DNA from: an uncultured Acetatifactor sp.
Lineage (GTDB): Bacteria; Bacillota; Clostridia; Lachnospirales; Lachnospiraceae
DNA: 64,000 nucleotides
Direction of reading: 5' to 3'
Assembly (NCBI GenBank): GCA_910577235.1
Contig: CAJTMX010000014.1
Location: forward strand, 1 to 64,000
Shown: positions 26,650 to 35,312 of the stretch, piece after piece
How positions within the stretch are numbered: the first letter of the stretch is position 1
How the letters are laid out: every line of letters starts with the position of its first letter
Notes under the pieces: model-generated
What the model was told of the DNA's origin: nothing
Databases searched by the model: none
Seen by the model: the letters and a program-made list of their open reading frames with translations, nothing else
Made by a program: the position numbers and the translations under genes

Positions 26650-28021
26650 TTGTTCCTCCATCCTCAACCTTACATCCGGCTATGGATAGCCTATAGAGTC
26701 CCTCTTTTCCCATAATGATCCGCAGGCATACAAAAAAATATATCCATCCGGCCGCTATTGCCAACAGACTGACTTTTACGTCCAATACCATATGAAAACT
26801 CAATGCCTGCGTCGTAAAAAAATTCATTAAGAGGATAAATAATAAGGATAGATAAATGCTAAACCCTGTTGCAGCAAACATTATAAAACATATTTCAACC
26901 GAAAAAATAACCGTTCTGTCCCGTCTCTCCATGCCAATAGCCTCCAGCATGGCAAAATAGCGGGCATTTCTGTTTCTATAAAACTCTATGAGATAAAATA
27001 CGGAAAAAGAAATAATGATGCCAACCCCTGCGGCGATCAGCCCCAAAAGCTTTCCCACTCCATGCATGATCCAGTACAGCAGACAGTACTCTATCCCTTT
27101 TTCCGTCAGCTTTATTTCGCTCTCTTCCGATGAGTACATCTGTAACACATCAAGCCGTAAAATAGAATCGCGCCATTCACATTGTTTCACATACTCCTCA
27201 AAGTCCTTAAAATAGTATCGTATGCTGCCTTTTGATACCGCAAACTGACTGTAGTCCTCTTTACGGAGATTCACATAAATATGCTCCATGTGGTAGTCGT
27301 CTGCCGTCAGGCTCTCTCTGACAGACAAAAAATCTGCCTCCAGGATTCCCGTCAATATATACTCATTTACAAGTACTTCTTCCGTTTCCAGATCAATAAT
27401 ACTGACCTTCTTTCCCAGCAGCTCCTCCCTGGCCTCGATTCCGTATGTTTCCAGTATATGGGTATCCAGCATGATCTCTCCCGGGGCTACAGGGTAACTG
27501 CCAAGTGCAGGATTGCTTTTATACCGCCCGGTAAGCTTATCCGGAAATATCGATAAGCCTTCCTGATACAGTGCCATCTCGATGGGGGCGGTGTCTCCGT
27601 AAATATTTTGATACGGTTTGCGGTTAAAGATAAAAGATTCCGCATATGGATAAATACGACCATCCAGGGATAATCCGACGCTGCCCGCTGTAAACTCCTT
27701 CTCTTTATATGTGGGCCGAATCGTACATAGCACGGAAACATCTCCGGCGTGATAGTGTTCTTTCTCCCTATGACTGTATTCTTTCAGCGAGACGACCCAC
27801 GCGTCGCTGACTTCACCACCCTCAATCTCCTGATAATAATAGCAGTCCGCACTGTGTTTGTCATTAAACTCCTCTGTATATACAATAAAAGACTGTATGC
27901 ACATAAGAGAGCATAGCAGCAGGACAAACACAAACATTATGCCAAATACGATTTTGCCTGCCATCTGCCTGCCCGCTTTCAGATTCCGCAGCGCTATCCG
28001 CACCCTGTCCTTAGCTCTCAT
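26597..28021 (-). CDS. FtsX-like ABC transporter permease (large)
   Basis: A 474-residue membrane protein: TM1 (about 22-45), an extracytoplasmic domain of about 270 residues, then three TM segments (about 320-345, 368-395, 415-435), the FtsX/MacB plan. It overlaps the smaller permease by 11 bp upstream and the XRE gene by 53 bp downstream. The C-terminal tail (about 445-474) is hydrophilic and coincides with the overlap, so it may be a late extension. The pair plus ATPase probably exports or senses a peptide or lipid (inference). Confidence 0.78.
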   Translation of the reverse strand: MRAKDRVRIALRNLKAGRQMAGKIVFGIMFVFVLLLCSLMCIQSFIVYTEEFNDKHSADCYYYQEIEGGEVSDAWVVSLKEYSHREKEHYHAGDVSVLCTIRPTYKEKEFTAGSVGLSLDGRIYPYAESFIFNRKPYQNIYGDTAPIEMALYQEGLSIFPDKLTGRYKSNPALGSYPVAPGEIMLDTHILETYGIEAREELLGKKVSIIDLETEEVLVNEYILTGILEADFLSVRESLTADDYHMEHIYVNLRKEDYSQFAVSKGSIRYYFKDFEEYVKQCEWRDSILRLDVLQMYSSEESEIKLTEKGIEYCLLYWIMHGVGKLLGLIAAGVGIIISFSVFYLIEFYRNRNARYFAMLEAIGMERRDRTVIFSVEICFIMFAATGFSIYLSLLFILLMNFFTTQALSFHMVLDVKVSLLAIAAGWIYFFVCLRIIMGKEGLYRLSIAGCKVEDGGTNDKFTDGTKDTGASGNS

Positions 28022-28781
28022 CGTTCCGCCTCCATTGACGCCGGAAACACAGTCCTATCGAAAACATGCTCAATATCCATATTCCCAACGCCCGCGTCCA
28101 ACGAAACACAGCTATGTCCGCCTGCATATACATATTTTGTTCCAAGTAACCGTTGAGCAGATATACAAGGAAACCGTTAAGGCATATTGCCATCAGAAAC
28201 GCTCCGGTACTGCGCACAGCCACAAATATATAATAGATCTCCCGGCATACAGCCCGGGGGCACCCCAGTTGTCCCAGCATTCTAATATATCTCTGCCTCC
28301 GCATTAGTTTCATCGCCACAGAATTTTCCAGATTGTTTATCATAACAAAAAACAAGGCTATGCCAATCATACCCAGCGTGATCTGGCAGAAAAAAATAAT
28401 GCTCAGAATCTCGTCCAACCCATCACTCCATATATCTTTTCCTGTGAAAACGGCATGTAATTTATGCCCCCATATACCGCTCAGGCTGTCTGTGATCGCG
28501 TACCCTTGCCCGGTGGCACTTGAAAAAGCAATATCGTGAAACCCTATTTTCTCCAGCCCACAAGAATCTGTTTCACTGTAACCGGTCAGGTTAAACGCAT
28601 ATCCGTTGGGATACAGCGGAGACAAATATTCACCGCAGACTCTGTCTATATCTCCTGCGAGGGAGAACAAAAAGAACACACCCAAAAAAGCCAGACACTG
28701 TAAAATCAGAGAAAGAATCCACTCTTTCTTCTCATACCTGTATTCATATGCCACAAGCTTAAGCATGTCCCAGAATTTCAT
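28011..28781 (-). CDS. FtsX-like ABC transporter permease (small)
   Basis: A 256-residue membrane protein with TM1 (about 22-42), a short extracytoplasmic domain (about 45-120) and three further TM segments (about 128-150, 185-210, 230-245). It has the same plan as the next gene but a much smaller outer domain. It overlaps the ATPase stop by 23 bp and the large permease start by 11 bp, so the four genes form a compact translationally coupled unit. Confidence 0.75.
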   Translation of the reverse strand: MKFWDMLKLVAYEYRYEKKEWILSLILQCLAFLGVFFLFSLAGDIDRVCGEYLSPLYPNGYAFNLTGYSETDSCGLEKIGFHDIAFSSATGQGYAITDSLSGIWGHKLHAVFTGKDIWSDGLDEILSIIFFCQITLGMIGIALFFVMINNLENSVAMKLMRRQRYIRMLGQLGCPRAVCREIYYIFVAVRSTGAFLMAICLNGFLVYLLNGYLEQNMYMQADIAVFRWTRALGIWILSMFSIGLCFRRQWRRNDES

Positions 28782-29442
28782 GATTTATCACTTTACCGTC
28801 CTGTAGTGTAAATATTTCATCCGTCTGTCCAGCGTCTTCCCTGTTATGAGTTACCAAAACAACTGTTTTTCCCTGCTCTGCCTGCGCTCGCAAAAGTTCC
28901 ATGATCATCTGCCCATTCTCCCAGTCCAGATTTCCGCAGGGTTCGTCCGCAAGCAGGATGTCCGGGCTGTTCACAATAGCCCGGGCTATACACGCGCGCT
29001 GCTTTTCTCCCCCTGAAAGGTTCTTTACAAAGGCATCCCGCTTATGCGATAGCCCAACCGCCTGCAGTGCCTGTTCTATCTTTTCCTTCCTATGCCTTTC
29101 CGGCACTTGGGTGATCATCAGCACGATCTCCACATTTTGATATACGGTATACATTTCCTCGAGAAAATAGTCTTGAAAGATAAAGCCTATCTTACTGCAA
29201 CGGTAATGTGCCAGTGCCTTTTCACCCAGATCGTATACAGGCTTTCCCTCAATCTCTACGCGCCCTCTGGATGGGAGCATCAGACCTCCCAGCATTTTGA
29301 GCAGTGTGGATTTTCCACTGCCCGACCGCCCGATAATACTTGAAAACATCCCCCTGTTGATGTGAATACTCACATCCTTTACAGGCCATAGTTCACTCTG
29401 ATTTTCCGTGAAACATTTACCCAATCCCTCTGCAAGTATCAT
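28759..29442 (-). CDS. ABC transporter ATP-binding protein (MacB/LolD type)
   Basis: A 227-residue ATPase with Walker A GRSGSGKST, Q-loop FQDY, signature LSGGEKQR, Walker B ILLADEP followed by CGNLD, and H-loop VTHN. The MacB/LolD-like pattern fits the two FtsX-like permeases that follow. It begins 4 bp after the stop of the second lipoprotein copy. A decayed 60-bp copy of its own 5' end sits at 30008-30067 after the first lipoprotein copy. Confidence 0.93.
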   Translation of the reverse strand: MILAEGLGKCFTENQSELWPVKDVSIHINRGMFSSIIGRSGSGKSTLLKMLGGLMLPSRGRVEIEGKPVYDLGEKALAHYRCSKIGFIFQDYFLEEMYTVYQNVEIVLMITQVPERHRKEKIEQALQAVGLSHKRDAFVKNLSGGEKQRACIARAIVNSPDILLADEPCGNLDWENGQMIMELLRAQAEQGKTVVLVTHNREDAGQTDEIFTLQDGKVINHEILGHA

Positions 29443-29445
29443 ATT

Positions 29446-29952
29446 TTATATACCCCACGCTTTATTAAATATAAGTATATTTTCTGGGTCAGGGTTATTG
29501 ATCTGGATCGTTCTATGTAGCGAGTCATATTGCAGGATCAGGCCAAAGGGAGTATCTTTTACTTTGCAGAAGTAAACATTGGTAAATGTTCCCTCCTTAC
29601 TGGTGACAGTCAAGTTGTAATCGATATACCACGCATTTGAGACATACATTTCATTCAAGTCGGAGTACTGCTCTATCTGTTCTTCTGTCAGCTTGGCTCC
29701 GACGCCCCTCTTTTTCCATTCATCGTAAGTCTCCCTTTGATACTTCTGGTATAATGCGTTCAAGTCTATATTATAAAATTGGAGTTCATTGCCGCGAACC
29801 ACTATACAGGCCCCGGGATATGCATCACTGTTTGTGACCTTGTAAGTTCCGTCAGCGATTTTTCCGTCTCCCCGGCGGGAAGTTAAAAATGCACCTGCCA
29901 AAAACACCACTGCAACTGCCAAAACAATACTGACTTTTAATGTCTTTTTCAT
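29446..29952 (-). CDS. Exported small protein, paralogue that has lost its lipobox cysteine
   Basis: A 168-residue protein from ATG 29952. It aligns without gaps to the upstream 30071-30577 product and shares long identical stretches (GDG-IADGTYKVTNSDAYP, DTPFGLILQYDSLHRTIQIN). The signal peptide reads GAFLTSRRGDG where the paralogue has GAFLISCRGDG, so the lipobox Cys is replaced by Arg and the protein is probably a single-pass anchor or secreted form. The downstream ATPase begins 4 bp later, suggesting a substrate-handling or sensory role for the ABC system. Confidence 0.75.
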   Translation of the reverse strand: MKKTLKVSIVLAVAVVFLAGAFLTSRRGDGKIADGTYKVTNSDAYPGACIVVRGNELQFYNIDLNALYQKYQRETYDEWKKRGVGAKLTEEQIEQYSDLNEMYVSNAWYIDYNLTVTSKEGTFTNVYFCKVKDTPFGLILQYDSLHRTIQINNPDPENILIFNKAWGI

Positions 29953-30007
29953 GTTTACCTTTTCCATACCCCTCGGATCAGCTTGCTTTTCTATTTTAGC
30001 ATCTCGT

Positions 30008-30067
30008 AAGCCATAACCAACTCTGATTATCCGTGAAACACTATCCCAATCCCTCAACAAGTGTTAT
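30008..30067 (-). pseudogene. Vestige of the ABC ATPase gene's 5' end
   Basis: Sixty bases read on the minus strand match the first 60 bases of the ATPase gene (29442 downward) at about three quarters of positions, including GAGGGATTGGG and TGTTTCACGGA-AATCAGAGT. The start codon is ATA and an AAA codon has become TAG. It lies 4 bp after the first lipoprotein stop, the same spacing as the intact ATPase after the second lipoprotein, which points to a tandem duplication of about 625 bp. Confidence 0.8.
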
Positions 30068-30070
30068 ATC

Positions 30071-30577
30071 CTATTTACCCCATGATTTTTTAAATACAAG
30101 AATATTTTGCGGATCAGGGTTATTGATCTGGATCGTTCTATGTAGCGAGTCATATTGCAGGATCAGGCCAAAGGGGGTATCTGTTACCATACAAAAATAC
30201 GCATTGGTAAATGTCCCCTCCTTACTGGTGACAGTATGATTATAGTCTATCGTCCACGTGTTATAGACAAACATTTCATTCAGGTCGGAAAACTGCTCTT
30301 TCTGTTCCTCTGTCAGCTTAGCTCCTACACCCTTCTGCTCCCATACTTCAAAATTCTGGTTTTCCAGTTCCTGATACAGTGCATTCAGATCTATATTATA
30401 AAATTGGATTTCATTGCCCCGCACCACTATGCAAGCATCGGGATATGCATCACTGTTTGTAACTTTGTAAGTTCCGTCAGCGATCCTTCCGTCTCCCCGA
30501 CAGGAAATTAGAAATGCACCTGCCAATAGCACCACTGTAACTGTCAAAAAAATACTGACTTTTAATGTCTTTTTCAT
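30071..30577 (-). CDS. Small lipoprotein, paralogue of the next gene
   Basis: A 168-residue lipoprotein with a type-II signal peptide (lipobox LISC). The mature domain is of unknown fold and is nearly colinear with the 29446-29952 product. It heads the block lipoprotein-lipoprotein-ATPase-permease-permease-XRE. The 293-bp upstream gap holds one copy of the small dispersed palindrome (30648) and the AT-rich region leading to an inverted repeat. Function unknown; perhaps a substrate-capture or immunity-like component (inference). Confidence 0.75.
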   Translation of the reverse strand: MKKTLKVSIFLTVTVVLLAGAFLISCRGDGRIADGTYKVTNSDAYPDACIVVRGNEIQFYNIDLNALYQELENQNFEVWEQKGVGAKLTEEQKEQFSDLNEMFVYNTWTIDYNHTVTSKEGTFTNAYFCMVTDTPFGLILQYDSLHRTIQINNPDPQNILVFKKSWGK

Positions 30578-30647
30578 ATTTTATACCCTTCTGCGTGTTT
30601 CAGCACGCGTACCTATCAATATTCGAAGGTTTACTTTCAAGCTTACC

Positions 30648-30700
30648 CCTTCCTGCATACCTGTTGTTGACAAATCAACTGGGGTATTGCGACAGCTAAT
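30648..30700. repeat. Small dispersed palindrome, copy D
   Basis: CTTCCTGCATACC, a variable interior with TTGA/TCAA, then GGGTATTGCG and TAAT. It lies in the leader of the first lipoprotein gene. A short GCGTG/CACGC hairpin follows toward the gene (about 30594-30609). Confidence 0.55.
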
Positions 30701-30820
30701 ATCTTAAACGCGTTTACTCTTATCCATATCCCCCCGCATTAACTTGTTTTTCTCTTACCGTTATTATAAATAATGTTTACTTTTTAAGTATAACACACGC
30801 ACATGATTCTGTCTATATGT

Positions 30821-30853
30821 CAAAGCATTATAAAACATGTAAGTGGCAATAAA
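30821..30853 (+). repeat. Left arm of an inverted repeat framing the 30871 gene
   Basis: It starts CAAAGCATT and ends GTGGCAATAAA; it matches the reverse complement of 31248-31281 at 31 of 33 positions with one single-base gap. Confidence 0.8.
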
Positions 30854-30870
30854 TTTTCTAATGAATCAGA

Positions 30871-31230
30871 TTAATATGTACAAGTATATGTATCGTATGT
30901 GGTCTCTTCATAATTGGTATACACATCCACCGTAGCGGGTTTGTTACTCAATGGCATACTTACATGAACCGCTCTGGTAACGTAGGATACGTCTGTAAAC
31001 GTAATCTCTCTGGAATTCAACCCATTGCTCGGTACATAACTTGTCCCACTGTAATTGGATACCAATACATTATTAAAGAAATCGTAAAAATTCACACCGG
31101 TCAGCGTCATCTGGGCCGTTAGCTGATTGATCTGTATCGACTTATCTCCACTGCTTGCCCCGCATCCCGTAAAGCATGACCCAAGCGCTATGCAGCTCAG
31201 GATCACAAGTACTGTTTTCTTATGTTTCAT
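30871..31230 (-). CDS. Small lipoprotein, unknown function
   Basis: A 119-residue protein with a basic start, a hydrophobic signal and a lipobox (Cys19 or Cys23 of GSCFTGCGAS). The mature part is short, Thr/Tyr/Asn-rich and ends YDTYTCTY. No family was recognised. The gene is AT-rich, monocistronic and exactly framed by 33/34-bp inverted repeats (30821-30853 and 31248-31281), the right one lying in its leader just before GGAGG. That frame suggests a mobile cassette or a transcript whose two ends pair. Confidence 0.7.
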   Translation of the reverse strand: MKHKKTVLVILSCIALGSCFTGCGASSGDKSIQINQLTAQMTLTGVNFYDFFNNVLVSNYSGTSYVPSNGLNSREITFTDVSYVTRAVHVSMPLSNKPATVDVYTNYEETTYDTYTCTY

Positions 31231-31247
31231 ACTATAGCACCTCCATC

Positions 31248-31281
31248 TTTATTGCCACTTTACATGCTTTAGAATGCTTTG
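31248..31281 (-). repeat. Right arm of the inverted repeat framing the 30871 gene
   Basis: Reverse complement starts CAAAGCATTCT and ends GTGGCAATAAA. See 30821. The rest of the gap to 31487 is AT-rich with one GC hairpin at 31402-31425. Confidence 0.8.
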
Positions 31282-31401
31282 ATTCATTCTTTGGCGTTCT
31301 TATTTATAAACTATATCAGTTGCAAATTAAAGATGCCATTACCTATAGTTCCCATATATATTACTTTTTGTTCCTTGCGGTCTCCATTTGATCAATCAAA
31401 T

Positions 31402-31425
31402 AGGGGAGGTCACGTCACCTCCCCT
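31402..31425. terminator. Hairpin after the ABC exporter genes
   Basis: AGGGGAGGT (31402-31410) and ACCTCCCCT (31417-31425) form a perfect 9-bp stem. On the minus strand it is followed only by a weak T tract (ATTTGATTG), so it is a possible but imperfect terminator for the exporter. Confidence 0.45.
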
Positions 31426-31487
31426 GATTCCCGTCAGCATATTCACTTACGCCATTGCCAACAGATACTCATATCATGCCCGGCCGG

Positions 31488-33353
31488 TCACTGATAATAC
31501 TCCGCCTGGGCCTGCCACAGACGCCGGTAAGCTCCTTCCTCCAAGACCAGACGGTCATGAGGCCCCAGCTGTACCAGGCTGCCCCGTTCAAGCACTGCCA
31601 CACTGTCGCAGAATCTACAGGTGGACAGCCGGTGACTGATGGAGAGCAGGATGCGCTCTTCGTCCCTGAAACCCTCCAGATTTTCCAGTATCCGCTCATA
31701 AATCTGCGCTTCCGCGTAAGGGTCCAGCGCCGCTGTGGGTTCGTCCAATATCAGTATGGTCCCGTCCTTGTACAAAGCCCGCGCAATGGCTACTTTCTGA
31801 GCCTCCCCGCCGGACAGTTCCGTGCCGTCCTCCTCATAATCCCCGAAGAGGGCCTGCTCCGTTCCCCGGGGCAATGCTTTCACCTTACCCTCCAGCCCCG
31901 CCCGGGCCAGAGCCATGTCCACCCGTTCCCGGTCATACCGGCGGCAGGCAGCCACATTGGAGCCCAGGGAAAACGCGAACAGGGAGAAATCCTGAAACAC
32001 CGTGGACAACAGCGCTCTGTAACCCTCCGGGTCATACGTCCAGATATCCTCGCCGTTTAAAAGTATCCTGCCCTCCGTAGGGCGCTGCAGGCGGCATAAC
32101 AGTTTGATCAGCGTGGTCTTTCCGCTGCCGTTCTCTCCCACCAGCGCCAGTCTTTCCCCGGCACGCAGCGTCAGACTCACGTCTTGCAGGGCATAGCTGT
32201 TCTCACTTCCGGGATAGCAAAAGCTCACATGCTCAAAACGTATCTCGCGGACTTTATCCACCGTCAGCGGTGCCGGGGCCTTACCGTCATGCCTATCCTC
32301 GGGACGGGAGCTTTCTTCCGGCAGATCCATATAGGCAAAATAATTGACCAGATGGGTATTGTTATTGCGCAGGTCGGTAAATGTCTCCCCCATATTACTG
32401 AAAGAGAGAATAAGGGAAGTTATGGCAGTGTATAGCACCAAAATATCTCCCACGGGGACGCGTCCCTCCAGAGCCTGAGCCGCCGTCAACATGTAGACTG
32501 CCAAACCGCAGATGCCCACGCACAGCAGTTTCACGCCGCCGCAGACGCTGTCGGCTCTCAGCTCTTTCCGCTTTCCTCTGGCAAACGGCTCAAAACACCG
32601 CTTTCCGCTCTCCTCCAACACCAGACGGCTCTGGGCGAAGATCCGTATATCCATCCCCATATTTTCATCCGGCAGATAGTTCATCGTATAATAGTCTCCG
32701 TACCGCTGATACACCGCTCCCTCCAAAAAAACGCGGTAACTTGCATCCCAGCGCCGGGCGGTAACGTGGCAGGACACCAAGACACATACCGTTGCCAACA
32801 GGGCCAGCAGTGGCAATGCCCCCGGCGAAAGCCCTGCCCCGTAGCGGACAAACAGCACCAGCGCCGCCAGCCCTCCGCTCATATTGCCGCACAGGCTTTC
32901 CGTATCCCAGTACAGGCTGGCCATACCCGCCCCCGAGACATTAATGCTACCAGATACCTGTTCCCGCAGCCGCCTGGTTTCTACGCTCTCCAGCATACCA
33001 TAGGGCAGATCATAGGCCTTATCTGTCAGGTGGATCTCATGGGCAGAAAACAGATCACTGTATCCCACTGAGATCCTGGCCTCCAAAATGCTTTTGATCA
33101 TAGTTAGAAAAAAGATCGCCAATACCGACATAGCCACATATAACAGCAGTTTTCTCAGATCCCTGCCGCCTGTCAATTCTCCCAGTATACCCGCCATGGC
33201 CACCGTGGCCACACAGGGAACGACGGCTCCCAGCACGCTTTTCCACGCCACATATCCCAGCTGCCCCGGCAAGATGCGGTCAAACTCTCCCAAACCTCTA
33301 TATAATATTTTTATATCCTCTCCCAGACTACGTCCGTTTTTATTCCATCCCAT
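31488..33353 (-). CDS. ABC exporter half-transporter (TM domain fused to ATPase), subunit 2
   Basis: A 621-residue protein: six TM segments (about 30-320) then an ATPase with Walker A GENGSGKTT, signature LSGGEAQK, and Walker B ILILDEPTAALD followed by H-loop SISHRL. It starts one base after the stop codon of subunit 1, so both are made from one mRNA and probably form a heterodimer. Substrate unknown; no bacteriocin precursor or peptidase domain is visible next to it. The ribosome binding site GAAAGAGG lies at the edge of a dispersed palindrome. Confidence 0.92.
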   Translation of the reverse strand: MGWNKNGRSLGEDIKILYRGLGEFDRILPGQLGYVAWKSVLGAVVPCVATVAMAGILGELTGGRDLRKLLLYVAMSVLAIFFLTMIKSILEARISVGYSDLFSAHEIHLTDKAYDLPYGMLESVETRRLREQVSGSINVSGAGMASLYWDTESLCGNMSGGLAALVLFVRYGAGLSPGALPLLALLATVCVLVSCHVTARRWDASYRVFLEGAVYQRYGDYYTMNYLPDENMGMDIRIFAQSRLVLEESGKRCFEPFARGKRKELRADSVCGGVKLLCVGICGLAVYMLTAAQALEGRVPVGDILVLYTAITSLILSFSNMGETFTDLRNNNTHLVNYFAYMDLPEESSRPEDRHDGKAPAPLTVDKVREIRFEHVSFCYPGSENSYALQDVSLTLRAGERLALVGENGSGKTTLIKLLCRLQRPTEGRILLNGEDIWTYDPEGYRALLSTVFQDFSLFAFSLGSNVAACRRYDRERVDMALARAGLEGKVKALPRGTEQALFGDYEEDGTELSGGEAQKVAIARALYKDGTILILDEPTAALDPYAEAQIYERILENLEGFRDEERILLSISHRLSTCRFCDSVAVLERGSLVQLGPHDRLVLEEGAYRRLWQAQAEYYQ

Positions 33354-33354
33354 A

Positions 33355-35268
33355 TTATCCTCTTTCCTGCATACCTGTAGTACACAAGCCCTCTGGGGTT
33401 ATGCCTGCGGTATTGCGCCAATCGTTATTCTCTTCGCTCCCTTTGCCTTTCTGATAATATCTGCTTTGTATATGAAATAGCTCCGCGTATTTACCTCCCA
33501 GAGCCAGCAACTGCTCATGTGTGCCACATTCCGCAACGCGCCCGTCCTCCAGCAGTATGATCCGGTCGCAGAACCGGGTGGATGCCAGTCTGTGGGAGAT
33601 AAAAACGGCCGTCTTGTCCGCTGTGAATCTCCGGTATTGCTCATAGACCGCCTGCTCCGCCAGCGGGTCCAATGCGGCAGTGGGCTCGTCCAGTACCAGC
33701 ACCGGCGCGTCCTTGTACAGCGCCCGGGCCAGCAACAGTCGCTGTAGCTGCCCTCCGGACAATTCCGTACCCTGCTCAGCTATCCGCTTATTCAAACAGG
33801 TATCCGCACCCTGGGGCAGACAGCGGATCTTCTCCTCCAGCCCTGCCCAACGGATGCAATTCCACATCCGCTCCGTATCCACGTCTCCGGTGATATTCAG
33901 CGCAATATTGTCCGCCACACTCACCGGCAGTACCCCTGAATTTTGAAAAACCGCGGAGAACAGATTGTAATACTCCTCAGGTTCTATCGACCCTGACGGT
34001 ACGCCTCCCGCTAATATCTCCCCCTCACAAGGGTGTAGCAGGCCGCACAGAAGCTTTACCAAAGTGGTCTTTCCCGCACCGTTGGCCCCCACCACGGCAA
34101 GCTTTTCTCCCGGTGCGATCTCCAGATTCAGATGCTTTAACACCTGATGGGTCCGGGTCTGTCCGTCCTCTCCCGTCTCGGTATAAGCATAGGAGACATC
34201 ACAAAACCGAAATCCCATAGGACAGGGCAGTTCCCGGATCGTTGGGTGATGGGATACCTCTTTACTCCGAGACGCGGCGGCACTCCCCTTTCCCAGATTC
34301 ATATACTCCCAATAGTCTTTTGCATAGTTTCTTGCCTCCTGCAGCTGGGATATGCTGTCCGTCAGCCGTTTGAGCCAGCCTCCCAGCCCTGTGACTGCCG
34401 TAAAATACATGGCAAAATCCCCCACTGTCATCCGGCTGTGAAAGAAAGAATACAGAAGATATCCGTAGGCGCAGCCATCCCGCAGCAGGATCAGCGCCCC
34501 GGCAAACCACAGTTTCCTGCGTTCATATCCCGCGATCACCTGTTCAACCCCGCGCTTTTGTTCCAGCGCCAGCTGTGCCATCTCACGCAGCCATCCCGCC
34601 ATATTATAGATCCGGATATCCTTTCCTTCCTCAAGCCCTCTGGTGCCATAAGCTACATAGTTAAGCTTGCGTCCCACTTTGGCCTTCTCCTGTTTCAAAC
34701 CCTGTTTTTTCTGTTCTGTGCGGATACTCTGCCACAGCTCCAGAGCGGAGAGAGACAGCAGAGCCAGCACTGCCAGAGGATGCAGGCCGCCGAGAACGAT
34801 GGCATATGCCGTCAGGCCCCCCGCAGCCGCCAGCAGTTCTGTCAAACGGGGCAGCAGCATCACCATTCCCCAGTTAGGGCTGCTCACCGCCTGTCTGGCC
34901 TTTTCCATCAAAACTTTTCCCCCAGGGGAGGAAAAAACCTCATAGTCCAGCTCCATGGTCTTTTTTTCCCAGGCCGGTATCAGCCGGGTATAGAGCCGGG
35001 TATGTGCATAACCCGTAACGGCGTTGCCAAATACATGATCGGCGACAGAAAGCAGCAGCCACAATCCGCCGACCCATCCGATCGCGGCGCAGAGCGTCCC
35101 TATGGATACACTTGCCGTCACGCAGTCCAAAATGATCTTTGGGAGCCAGAGTGTGACCAGGGATAAAGCCACCCTGACCGCGCTCCCCAGAACCGGCAGC
35201 ATACAGCCGCCGGGAGAGATTTTAGTTAATTCCTTTGCAGAATCTTTGCTATTCATATAATATTTCAT
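33355..35268 (-). CDS. ABC exporter half-transporter, subunit 1, with repeat-encoded C-terminus
   Basis: A 637-residue protein from ATG 35268 (GAGG five bases upstream): six TM segments (about 20-330), Walker A GANGAGKTT, signature LSGGQLQR, Walker B VLVLDEP and H-loop FISHRL. The last about 23 residues, after QSRYYQKGKGSEEN, are encoded by copy E of the small dispersed palindrome (33361-33422), so they are a late extension not expected in relatives. Its partner starts one base after its stop. Confidence 0.92.
   Translation of the reverse strand: MKYYMNSKDSAKELTKISPGGCMLPVLGSAVRVALSLVTLWLPKIILDCVTASVSIGTLCAAIGWVGGLWLLLSVADHVFGNAVTGYAHTRLYTRLIPAWEKKTMELDYEVFSSPGGKVLMEKARQAVSSPNWGMVMLLPRLTELLAAAGGLTAYAIVLGGLHPLAVLALLSLSALELWQSIRTEQKKQGLKQEKAKVGRKLNYVAYGTRGLEEGKDIRIYNMAGWLREMAQLALEQKRGVEQVIAGYERRKLWFAGALILLRDGCAYGYLLYSFFHSRMTVGDFAMYFTAVTGLGGWLKRLTDSISQLQEARNYAKDYWEYMNLGKGSAAASRSKEVSHHPTIRELPCPMGFRFCDVSYAYTETGEDGQTRTHQVLKHLNLEIAPGEKLAVVGANGAGKTTLVKLLCGLLHPCEGEILAGGVPSGSIEPEEYYNLFSAVFQNSGVLPVSVADNIALNITGDVDTERMWNCIRWAGLEEKIRCLPQGADTCLNKRIAEQGTELSGGQLQRLLLARALYKDAPVLVLDEPTAALDPLAEQAVYEQYRRFTADKTAVFISHRLASTRFCDRIILLEDGRVAECGTHEQLLALGGKYAELFHIQSRYYQKGKGSEENNDWRNTAGITPEGLCTTGMQERG
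33361..33422. repeat. Small dispersed palindrome, copy E, inside coding sequence
   Basis: CTTTCCTGCATACC, variable interior, GCGGTATTGCGCCAAT. It supplies the last codons of the exporter subunit 1 gene and the Shine-Dalgarno region of subunit 2. Confidence 0.65.
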
Positions 35269-35312
35269 ATGCACCTCACTGTTTTTCCGGGCCTGGCAGA
35301 ATATTTAGCGGA

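Noticed and set aside
31488..35268. Bacteriocin export locus
   Set aside because: No double-glycine leader peptide, C39 peptidase domain or immunity gene was found next to the exporter genes.
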